A stretch of DNA of 60,000 bases, taken from the NCBI RefSeq assembly GCF_026151205.1, contig NC_087073.1, forward strand, positions 18,320,837-18,380,836, written 5' to 3'. The stretch is from Bolinopsis microptera. Lineage: Eukaryota; Ctenophora; Tentaculata; Lobata; Bolinopsidae. Both the position numbers and the translations under genes were made by a program. The notes under the pieces were generated by a model. It saw only the letters and a list, made by a program, of their open reading frames with translations, was not told where the DNA came from and made no database searches. Positions 10,532 through 20,400 of the stretch are shown piece by piece; position 1 is the first letter of the stretch, and every line of letters starts with the position of its first letter.

Positions 10532-11810
10532 GTTTTACTGTTGCAGACTGTATCACTTGCACTGTTCTTTTGCAGTACTCCTGCACTGTAGCTCTGTGTC
10601 CCTGACTACACCGTGGTTTACACTGCCCCTAAACTGCAATCTTAAGTAACTTTAGTTCCGGCACTCTTTGGCCATTAAAATAACCAACTCCAATGAAACC
10701 CCGTGTAGCTACGTTCTGCTACATCCATGCTAGCACCACCCAGCTACCACCAGTTTACTCTAAATCTAGCTATTTCTAGCAACTTTTCAATGCTATCTCC
10801 AGCTCTATCCCGACCCTGGCAATGACATATGGGGGTTATTCGAGGTATATGGCATAGCAAACGAAGCAGCATGCGCATTCACAATACAAAAAAGCCACAA
10901 TGGATGATGGAAGGTATATTTACACTCGCTTCCTATACCCCCCCCCCCCCCCCCCCCCCCCATAATACCAGGCCTCTTGCGAGTTGCGAGAGTGACAAAA
11001 AGTGCACAGTTTAAAGAAACCCCTGTGAGAAATCGCATTTCTTGCACAACTGGGTCTAATTATAGAGGTAAATAAGAGGTCCGGTACATTCAGATACCCG
11101 GTATAGATTGGCAAGATTGACAGAGGTTTTGATCATTGAAATCAATAAAATGATAGTACAGCAGGTAAAATCGGTTCGATCTTAAATGGTCCTTTTGTGC
11201 TGTTTCTTTATGTGGAATTTGATAAAGCTGTATTGTAATTAGATTTTAGTATTCCTCAATCTAAAAATCTTCGAAATTTTTCTGCAAGGCATTTTTATCC
11301 ACGTTTCATGCAATTCGATCACTTTTGGCGGAAAAAAATATTTTCAAATTTTCAAACTTTTTTTTGTCTCGAAAAAAAAAGTCTCGAAAAAAAATTTTAA
11401 GTGAAAAATTTTTGAAGTTTTTCTAAAAACTACATTTCTCCGTGTTTCAAACGATTTCGATCATTTTGAGCCAATAAAAAATTTTCACTTTTTTTGGTGA
11501 TTAACTAATTGGTAATTATCCAATTAGCTGATTGTCCGATGTAAAAATTGTTGATACAAAAGTTTTACTCCTTGATAAGATAAACATTCTAGGTTAATTT
11601 GCAGCCTTCTATGATGTTCACAACTAAAGATATTTGGCAAACCAGAAAGGTGGTACAAAGGTGGTAAAAAGTGGTAAAAGTGGTGTTTCCGTTGAGATAC
11701 AAAATTGGCAACAAGTCTAATTATGTTCGTAGGGGTCCTAACTACCATATTCCGTTGAGAAATCCTTGTGAACATTCGAATCCAACGGAATGCCACTTTT
11801 CCCCTTACTA
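10532..11810 (-). repeat. Right arm of the foldback element
   Basis: Inverted copy of the left arm. It begins opposite the GTTTTAC sequence that closes the stem and ends CCACTTTTCCCCTTACTA at the outer end. It includes the C24 tract at 10938-10961. Confidence 0.9.
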
Positions 11811-12365
11811 TGACTTAGAGGAATTCCCCAGAAAACTGCACGTGTATTTGCTTTCATCGACTTTTACATCATCTTTATCTACCATGAGAAACACACCCGG
11901 GACACAACATGACAAAGTCCACAGGCCTGCACAGACCATGTGGGCGTGTTTTATTGACCTAGATCTTGCTTTAAGGGGGAACTTCAACATCAGCAGCTTC
12001 ACCACCGTCATCCCACAAACCAGGAGTATGCTCGCAATGACACCACAAGATCCTAGGTAAACCTCCACGTAGCAAACAAATGTTCCGAAGACCCATCGGT
12101 TCATCATTAAAGAAACACTTTGTGTGAAGATGGTAACAAATGATATGAGGAGGTCACACGCAGCGATGTGCTGGATGAACGTTACTATGAGTTTATTCAG
12201 TCTAAAGGCTTTGTACTTAATGGAAGCTACAAGAATGGTGGTGTCTCCTAAGAGAGACACTAGAAACAACAGCATTAGCCAAACTGCCCAGATGAGGCGT
12301 TCAACATCGTTTTCTATCCGTTTGTAGGCTGCTGGGTTCCAATGTGAAGACTGGTTTAAGGTCAT
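11811..12365 (-). pseudogene. Class A GPCR, N-terminal half (TM1-TM4), cut off by an insertion
   Basis: Starts with ATG at 12363-12365 (MTLNQSSHWNP, with an N-glycosylation site). TM1 has LLGDTTILVAS (Asp in place of Asn1.50), TM2 has HIAACDLLISF (Asp2.50), and TM3 starts at FVCYVEVYLGSC. The DRY position reads VVKLLMLKFPLKAR, so the motif is lost. TM4 has the expected Trp (GLWTLSCCVPGV), and ECL2 has the conserved Cys in KYTCSF. The frame then runs into the element at SSKS and stops at once. Joining lysine-serine to WKILKP across the removed element gives one 337-residue receptor. The ligand is unknown; the divergent motifs resemble lineage-specific orphan receptors. Confidence 0.85.
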
Positions 12366-13952
12366 AGCTAGATTGAAATAGTGAACTGTTATTTATACCT
12401 ATTTTCAAAACAAATATTATATAAATGTAATAATAATATCAGAAATATAATTGAAAATTCATCGTGCATTTCAAAGATGGGATATTGAATATCCATCTGA
12501 ACACGGCGAAGTTTTCTTTAGAACTATTGAAAATTGAAATAGAACAAACCTTTCTGATGCTGCTGGAAAGGTATTGTTCAATTTCAACAGCAATACAGTC
12601 TCGGCATATAAAATGCATTGTTGTTATAAAATTTAACAGCTGTTACTGTGTTAGCTACCTTTAATTTACTTTTGTTAGCTCCGGTACCCTTAAGCGTGTA
12701 CACCGGTCGTAATGCAAGGACCGAATGATCGGTAAAACAGTCGCGTCGGACTAATTTCAGCTTACCAAATAAAAGATAAATGGTTAAACTTTGAGAATTA
12801 TTTCTTATGTCTCAATAATTCGTCAGCTCGCTGCACGACTAATCCAATTTTCCGTTACTGGACACAAGATGTATTGACATTCACGTCGGAATATATCAAA
12901 AAATGTAGTCCTAGAATTCGTTGGTTTGCTTATTAAATTAGGATAATTTAGTCGATGAAAATGATAAAAGGGGAAATTTAAACTAAAGCAGTGTCGACTT
13001 TAAATAAAATATTCTTGCACATGTATCACTTAAGTTTATTTTGGTACATAGAATAAATTGAGGCCATAATGGATTTACTAAAGACAAAAAGTAAACTTAA
13101 AGACAATGTTGAAGACTTTTTACATTGTCTATTAATTAAGTAGCTATCAATGAAAAGCGTTTTAAGGCGTTAATAACACAAATTGTCCACCTCGAGGTTG
13201 GGGTAATCAAACTAATGATCTAAGTTCTTAGAGATAAGGAAATATCGATAGTGAATATTAACATTAAGGATAATATGTATAAAATCCCGCAAGATAATGC
13301 CTTTTTAAATTTAATGTTGTAAAGGTTTCCAATAAAGAATCAATGTAACTGCCAACTCTCTCAACTCCTCACATTTTCCACTATTATACAAAGCGGAGCT
13401 AAGTTCGAAGAATCGAAAAATCAATATTATGTTCTTAATATCTTCTTCAAAAACCAGCGATGTGGAAAGTGTTGAGTTTATTCTACGATAATAAAAAAGT
13501 TCGAAGTATCAGCTAGTATATGCTTTTTATCACATTAAAAAAAATCTGTCACAACCAAATTTATGCACTTGATATTTAAAGAGTTCTCAGACATTATGGA
13601 CACTTTAATCGAATTGCTCAGAGTCTTACTAGTACTGTTCCGTCTTTTACATTAGTGGTGCAGTGAAACATTCCCACATCACCCTGGCTGTTCTGCGATA
13701 AGGGGGACTTGAGGCCCTCAAATACTACTAGAATGATAATACATCTTTATCAAAATGTTACGGTTCATACAGCTTATCTAACAGTTGTCCGCCTATCTTA
13801 TAAATATCCTCCTGAAATTGAATCTGTCCACCATTGTTGGATCCAAACCCTTACAAAGTGTGACTAGTGACTAGTGAAACTAGATAAGTATCTACTACAG
13901 TATCTACTACGATTGTATCAGGCTCTGTGATTGACACCCCACATCCAATCAG
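12366..13952. other. Gap where the COG6 5' exons would be expected
   Basis: AT-rich sequence with many stops. The only open frame of note (12464-12664) is short and has no recognisable domain. I looked for upstream COG6 exons here in plus orientation and found none I could support. Near 13860 there are short direct repeats (TGACTAGTGACTAG and ATCTACTACAGTATCTACTA). Confidence 0.4.
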
Positions 13953-14794
13953 TTGCTGCACGTGGTGATTGGACCCATCCTTACTCTATGTAACATGTCT
14001 GCCTCTCAATTGGACCCGGTAGATAACGCTGTTTACATCATCAACTTGGTGGCCTGTCTTTACAATGTTCTGGCTATGTACGAGAATACTGATAACAAGT
14101 TGGAACTACTCCAAAACAAGGTACGAGCTGAAAATAGTTAAATTGCTTAATGAGATTACTTTTGGTATTGATTGAAAGATAGACCGTCAATCTTATGAAA
14201 AAGAGCGTTGATTAAATAGTAGAATTACCCATCTTCTCATCTCCAAACCACTTCAATCATAGTTGAAGCTGCAAATTCACAGGATCTTATTAAATTTAAT
14301 TACACCACAACAGATAAATGAAGAGTTGGAGACCCTGACAAACCTTCAGTACGATCACATGATAAAGACAACCAAAATTCCTCCAGCCGAGATGATTAAC
14401 AAGGACAGACTCTCTGTTGTTGCTTCTAAACTTGATCAGGTAATTTCTACTTTGCAGCTAAACTAGGTACAAGTTATCGGGTGCATAAACAAAAAACTTT
14501 GTTAAGAGTCTTATTTAAGACCTAAGTAGAACTTCTTTGACTTGATCAGAACTGTTAGCCATTACTGAGTACGAGTAACTAATTTAATCCATCTCCCCGG
14601 CCCAGGCATTGCTGAACACAGAGTTGCTATGGTTACAACAGTGTACGAGATTGTCCGCATTACGTCACCGGAACACAGTGTGGCGCGGCGCGTGCGAACA
14701 GTTCGTTAAGGTGTACACAACTCTGATTCAGTCCACGTGCAATGAGGGGATCCTGCTTAAATCCCCTGATCAGATTGCTCAGCTTTTGAAATAA
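13953..14794 (+). CDS. COG6: COG6, C-terminal exons only (conserved oligomeric Golgi complex)
   Basis: Three exons join in phase 0: 13953-14120 (donor AAG|GTACGA), 14263-14439 (donor CAG|GTAATT) and 14606-14794, giving 177 residues. The first carries ILTLCNMSASQLD and LAMYENTDNKLELLQNK, matching COG6 LLQMCTVSASNL and LALFEFTDRRLEMLQ. The last ends FVKVYTTLIQ...ILLKSPDQIAQLLK, matching the COG6 terminus EVYAAVMNP...ILHRSPQQVQTLL. COG6 is a lobe B subunit of the COG tether for retrograde traffic within the Golgi. Full COG6 is about 650 residues, so roughly 480 N-terminal residues are missing upstream. An acceptor (ATCCAATCAG) precedes 13953 and the frame is closed by TGA at 13932, so upstream exons are expected; either they lie beyond the GPCR as a nested arrangement or this is a truncated copy. 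Confidence 0.8.
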
Positions 14795-14797
14795 ATT

Positions 14798-14803
14798 AAT
14801 AAA
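14798..14803 (+). terminator. Polyadenylation signal of COG6
   Basis: AATAAA four bases after the COG6 stop codon; a second AATAAA overlaps the stop itself (14790-14795). Their closeness to the stop implies a very short 3' untranslated region. Confidence 0.5.
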
Positions 14804-15307
14804 CAGTAGAGATCCTCCAATTTTCACCACTTTTGGTTTAAATCCTCCTCTATTTTCATTGATCTATGTCTATAAGTATAACTTATATATAACTATTAAC
14901 TGGATCTATGGGTATTTGATCTTTTAAAATGTGCACTGCATGTAACCTTAATGTGCAGACGAATATTATTGCTAGTATTTAAAGCATGATCTTGAATGAA
15001 GGGGCTGTAGTTTGTGAATGAAGTACTTTAGGGCACTCTTCAAGTTTTGTGATGTTAAATTAGTTATTGAGCAAACACTAAACAATTGAAATATTGATTT
15101 TGTTATGAATACTTTTGTGTAATACTGAAAACTTTGAGATTGTAATACATTTATGGATTGATTCTTGCGTATTTGCATTGGCTGGGCCCAACTTCAATTC
15201 GATTCTTAAAAAGTTAGAACTGTTATTATATCGTCTAATTTACCCTAGAACTAATATAATACTTATCACTTATAATAAACAACTAACTCCTCCGCCTGAT
15301 TTAGAAA

Positions 15308-15930
15308 ATGAGTATGTTCGGCCAGCAAGGAATGATCGGGGGACAAGATCCTCAAGCTATGATTAATAACGTTAGTTGCTTTTTACTTTCATTCAATTAA
15401 TTGTTTATTCTTCAATTATTTCCTGTGTGATTATTGGGAAAGAACTCAAAGATTATTTGCATATTGACAGATCCCTGAAATGACAAGATTTGCCTGTTAA
15501 CAATCTGTCCACTTCAGATGCGGCAGTTTGGTGCGATGTTCAACATGGTGACGGAAGAATGTTTTTCACGCTGTGTGTACAGTCTAGGAGACGGTGCTCT
15601 TAATGCTGACGAGGTTAGTTTGTGATTTAGGACGCATTCGTCTAGAACTCAATTTACGATTCCAAATAGTTCTGTGGATACTCATGGACTTTTCCATTTT
15701 AAATTATATTTAAATCAAAGTTAAACGATAGCATTGCTGCACCCTCACGCATTTACTAATGATGTGTTTGTATAATTGAGCACTTATACTCTAATTAGGT
15801 GTTAATAAGTTACTTCCAGGGTAAATGCGCAGATGACTGCATCTCAAAGAACTTCAACGCCTCCAATCGGACAATGATTAATTTCATGAAGGAGAAGCTG
15901 GGACAAGATCCTCCAAAGCCGGAAGGATGA
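15308..15930 (+). CDS. TIMM10B: Small TIM chaperone, TIMM10B/TIM9-like
   Basis: Three exons join in phase 0: 15308-15370 (donor AAC|GTTAGT), 15518-15613 (donor GAG|GTTAGT) and 15820-15930, giving 89 residues. The twin CX3C motif is complete: CFSRC and CADDC, separated by 15 residues as in the family. The core TEECFSRCVYSLGDGALNAD matches TIMM10B (TELCFQRCVPSL...ALDAEE) better than TIMM10 or TIMM9. Small TIMs form hexamers in the mitochondrial intermembrane space that escort hydrophobic carriers to the TIM22 complex, in which TIMM10B is a peripheral partner. The start is the first ATG of an in-frame MSMFGQQG leader, which is Gly/Gln-rich and not conserved. The gene lies 513 bases downstream of COG6 on the same strand. 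Confidence 0.87.
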
Positions 15931-17440
15931 TCCACATCCGACTCAGAATCACTTCATCTCAATGCTGAGTTCAAAGAATACTGCTAGATGAATAGTAACT
16001 ATGACATGACTGGATACATCTAGTCGTTGCTCGCCACGCGCCATTTTACCAAGTTTTTGTACATCTTTAAGTTTAAAGCCTCCCTTTTAACGGTTATTCA
16101 CCCTGGCTTTTTAACTTGTAATATATTAGTTTACATCTGCGATTAAATTCATGATCAGACTTCAGTTTGCATCATATGTAAATTTAGGATCACTCGTTAG
16201 CAACAAAATAATACACTCTATAACTAGGCACTAGTGCTCGAGATTTTTTACTATTTGCTAAATTATTGATACTTTAAATTGTTAGTCCTTTTGATATAAT
16301 CGATTCGTCTGCAGTTATATCAATAATATACAATCTAATGATCTAGCTACTGCGTAGTGCGTATGACTATGGGTGCATTTTAAGTGGAGTATTTGTATCG
16401 TATGTGACATTTTGATGAACCCAGAACTAATTTATTATTTGCAAAATAGAGCTGGTTTTAATTCTTGAGAGTTATTGAACAAAAGAATAATACTGAATTG
16501 GGAATTAGACAAATTTATAAAAAATGTCGTTTTATGTACAGAACAAGTCTAACCAGACAAATAATAGACGGTTTTAAATATTTTGACGGTACCTATTAAT
16601 CAATAAGACATTACATAATTGATTGACCCATAAACAAGCTTCAAAATTATTGGGGAATTGTTATAAAAAATCTTGGTTATAATCACGAAAAGAATTCGGT
16701 GTGGTAAATTTAAACTTCAGAATTCAGAGGGTAAACTAAGAGTAAATGTTATTTTTCCAGCGATTGTCAGTGTCCATCTTCTGACTGCTTAGTTTTGTGC
16801 CATTATGACTCAAAAAACATAAAGCTTTTAAAATTTAAGGTACTTGATGCAATTTTTTTATCTTCGACGTTTTAACCCTAGCAATTCAAGATTTTGAGTT
16901 ATTTATTATATGGTAAAATATGAGTAATTTTCAGGGTAAAGTTTTAAAACGTCGAAATATAAAATTTGGGATGTAAAAGTCTCATCCTTTGGTATCATCA
17001 ATGTTTTGAATTAAAAATAATTTACATAAAAACAATCGCAGAATGTGGCAAATCAAAACCATTTCTCTTGATCACGTATCAACATTCAAATATCAAAATT
17101 AAATCGGTTAGATTTTAGTGTTCAACTATAACAGCCTGAGTTTCGTAAGGATAAAAGAATCTAAATTTTATATAGAATACCTTAGGTATCTTTAACATCT
17201 GTATTTATTACGATTTTATGAAAGTTATCCACTTAAAATATAAAAATTGTTCTCGTAAAATCATGGATAACTGTTGCAGTTCAACATACCAATTTCTGGA
17301 GTAGCTTTTACCGTTAAGCTTCTTTTGAATAAAAAGAATTCAAAAACGAGACTCATCAGCCGTTTCACTCAAATAAAACGTAGCCCTTTCAATCAATTTT
17401 ACGAAAAATAATCAAACAGTTAAAAAAATTAAAATGAAGT
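15931..17440. other. Convergent gap between TIMM10B and the semaphorin
   Basis: Very AT-rich. It should contain the 3' ends of both transcripts. No gene or element was recognised. Confidence 0.55.
17204..17209 (-). terminator. Candidate polyadenylation signal of the semaphorin
   Basis: TTTATT on plus, read as AATAAA on minus, about 230 bases beyond the semaphorin stop codon. It is the nearest consensus hexamer I saw downstream of the gene. Confidence 0.35.
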
Positions 17441-20400
17441 TCATATAGCACTGGAGACCTGCAATTTTGTACTGTAATCGCTGATTAGTCCAGGCAGCAG
17501 TCTATTTAAATTCTGTCCGTCTTGTGAGGATGAAGTGATGGGAGCCGTGCTGTGCACTGGCACACCACTCGATACTGGCAAATCTGCCACTGGTAGATCA
17601 TGTGGAACTGGTGTGGCACGTGACGCTGGCATATTTGCGGGAGGATAACAAATGCCTGGCATGTTGCCAGGGTAAAAGTCTCTAGAAATGGGGAGAGTGG
17701 TGCTATTGCTCATGAGAGGAGACATGTGTCCATTAATGGCGTTGTGGGCGTTGAAGGCACCGGGTGGCAGGACTGGCGGCGAAATAGGCGGAGGTCGCAG
17801 CGGTACTGTCATAATCTCAGCGTAGTCCCGACTGGGTAGAGACGCTGCTGATCTAGGGTACCAATCAGACATAGTCTGACCATTCCCTGGAGAATAGGCT
17901 GGAGGAGCCTCCTCGTCCGTCATTAAGTTTGTCATGGCGGTGTCGGGAGTGAAGGCACCGTGACTGGATAGTCCCGTTTGATGACGATGATATGACTGCC
18001 ACGTGCTGTTCCAGTTTTGGTTGGGAAGAGGACAGAGGTAGCCCGCGTCATCCTGGTGAGGACAACCACTGAACTGAGAGTAGGTGCCTTGGTGAGGGCT
18101 GTCTTCTATGTAATCCTGAGAGTGATTGTTGTTAGTTCAGAGGCAAACGAAGATATTTTCTCAATTGTCACCAAATTGTGGTTGATGGCAATATGATTTG
18201 AAGGGAAAAAAAAAGTTGTTCTACCTCTCAAAGACGAGATCATACGGAACAAGTAAACATGATGCACTTACCCTCTTCTGCTTCCTTCTTCTGTAGACCA
18301 TGTGAACGGTGAGACCGATGACAAAGCACACGACAGCAGAGATAACGATACCGATAGTCAGGACTGTTATTGAGATGGGGGAGTCGTAGGATGATTCGTC
18401 CGCAGCAGGACTGTAAGGATCCAACTTGTCTGAAGAATGAGTTGTGGTTAATAAATCTCTAGGTATCCATTTAATTGAGAAGGAATTGAAGAAGGAATTG
18501 AATTCAGTCTCACTTAAAAACAAGCTGACTTTATAAAAATAATGGCTAAAATTCAGAGAGAGAAAAACACTCACCATTGACAGTAACGTAGGCAGTTTTG
18601 CTCTTAGACTGGCTGATTTTGCCGATATCGTTCTTGATAAAGCAGATATAACCGCCTTCATCAGCCTTCATAACCCTGAATATCTCTAGATCCCCATTTG
18701 GAAGCTGTTCACTGCCATCTGGTAATTCTCCGTTAGTTCGCTCCCACCAAATCTCAGGTTTAGGTAGACCCTCAACTCTGCAAGTAAGGATGAGATCCTG
18801 GTTTCCTTTTGTAACCGTCACATTGGACGGTTCTACTCTGAACTTTGCTGCAACTGTGAAAAAAGACATGTTACAATGACGTAGTATTATATTATAATAG
18901 AAATTAGAATTTGATGTGGATTGAAGCATATACTAGTCTATTGAGAAGGAAGAAATGATAGTTCTCGAAATGTAATTGTAAACCAGAGAGGCTAAACTTT
19001 GTCAAGCCAGTACAATAGAACATACCTTGAACGTAAAGGTAACCCCGGGACACAACAACACCAGAAGTGTTGTTCACCGAACACTCGTAGTAACCAGTGT
19101 CTTCCAGCCTCACTTCAGGAATATAGATATTTCCAGAGTCCAGGAAGACAGCTTTGCGAGGTAGTCCAACTCCGTCCTTACCCCAGGTCACCAGGGCGTC
19201 ATGTGACGCACATTTGAATTGAGCTGTTGCTCCTTCACCAAGAGTGATGTTCTGTGGTGACTTGAAGAACCTGCAGAGAAATGAGATCATGATATAATGG
19301 GGAAACCACGGCATGTGAAAATTGTAATCGAGTTTTGAGGTTATGTTGTCACTCTGCGACCATCATATTGTTGTCCCCTTAACTCAAAGCTACTGTACAC
19401 ACAAAAGTTAATTGTAAAACTTACGTTGGTAGAGGTTTACAGGTGTCAGTAGGTGCCACCCAGTCAGTAGAAGGGCATTTCGTCTTAGTGGTACAGGACC
19501 ACTTTCCAAGAGTCACATCGGAACACCAGCCACAGTAAGGGAAATGAGCTCCAACACACTCACTGAAAATAGAAACTGGTCAGTAAGTACTCTGTGAAAT
19601 CAAACGTCAGTGACTTATGAACCGTGTTACATGATTTGAATCGGAATATTCATATTATTAATTAAAATACCCGGATATGTTCTACGATTCACATTTCACG
19701 TTCATAAATGATACAAGTTTTATAGTACATTATTAACTAACAGTGTCTTGTTAGGCTCACTTTTAGAAAAAAGCACGATGACATCATGTTATCATTTTAA
19801 AAGTTATTGGCCAGAACGACTACTAATATTAAAGAAGTAGTTCAGAAGTTTCGACCTGCTACGCTACCACATCAATAAATAAATGAATTTGAATGTTTGA
19901 TTGAGCCCGCGGGGAACGCGCGCACGGTTTCTGTCACAGTAAATGCTGGAACTATCTAAAAGGCTTGTGCGCGTTCCAGTACACGTAATTCATTTACAAA
20001 TTATGTCCCAAAACGGCGTGTGTCCAAAGATGTAAAAGTAAACTGAAAGAGCCGACTACCATCAAAGGCTCGCGCCTTATCACTTATGTATGCAAACATT
20101 TCCAAGCGGCTGAACGGAATTCCTTGCGGTACAACTCATTCTGTAGCACGGAACACGGTCGTCCCTTTTATTTGATTGTGACAAAACGTACCACTAACTC
20201 GAGATGAACTATTTGTAACAGGAGCGCCGTTGCTTTGAACCCACCTAAATAACCGACTATATAACTAGACTGGAAGTGATGTAACACATATTTCTATAGT
20301 TTTACACAAAGGATATGTAACTGCAGACCCCATATTCGGGTAACAGATGTTGGGGCTGAATTTACCTAACACAATAGGATTGATTAGGTCCACCTATTGA

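Larger units (their letters stand above)
8521..11810. mobile_element. Large foldback (long inverted repeat) transposon, 3290 bp
   Basis: Two long arms (8521-9943 and 10532-11810) are inverted copies, about 97% identical by eye over the parts compared, with a 588-bp middle. The outer ends read TAGTAAGGGGAAAAGTGG. The element is flanked on both sides by TGA (8518-8520 and 11811-11813), a 3-bp target-site duplication. No transposase frame is visible, so it is non-autonomous. A 3-bp duplication is typical of PIF/Harbinger and CACTA-type elements, but the TGA target and TAG start do not settle the superfamily; a TA-duplication reading (ends GTAAGGGG) is also possible. The three reasons to call it an insertion are the inverted arms, the duplication, and the GPCR frame that closes exactly once it is removed. 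Confidence 0.88.

Noticed and set aside
8521-11810. The foldback element as a spliced intron of the GPCR (GTAAGG at its 5' end on minus)
   Set aside because: Using GTAAGG with any nearby AG leaves a 2-base overhang and gives a stop at once; the frame closes only by removing the element at the TGA duplication.
11671-12060. 129-codon frame on plus across the element border
   Set aside because: Shadow frame of the GPCR and the inverted arm; shared sequence with the left side comes from the palindrome.
18546-19314. Two separate immunoglobulin-domain proteins
   Set aside because: Both are single exons of the semaphorin; the extra residues at each end are intron read-through and phases join exactly.
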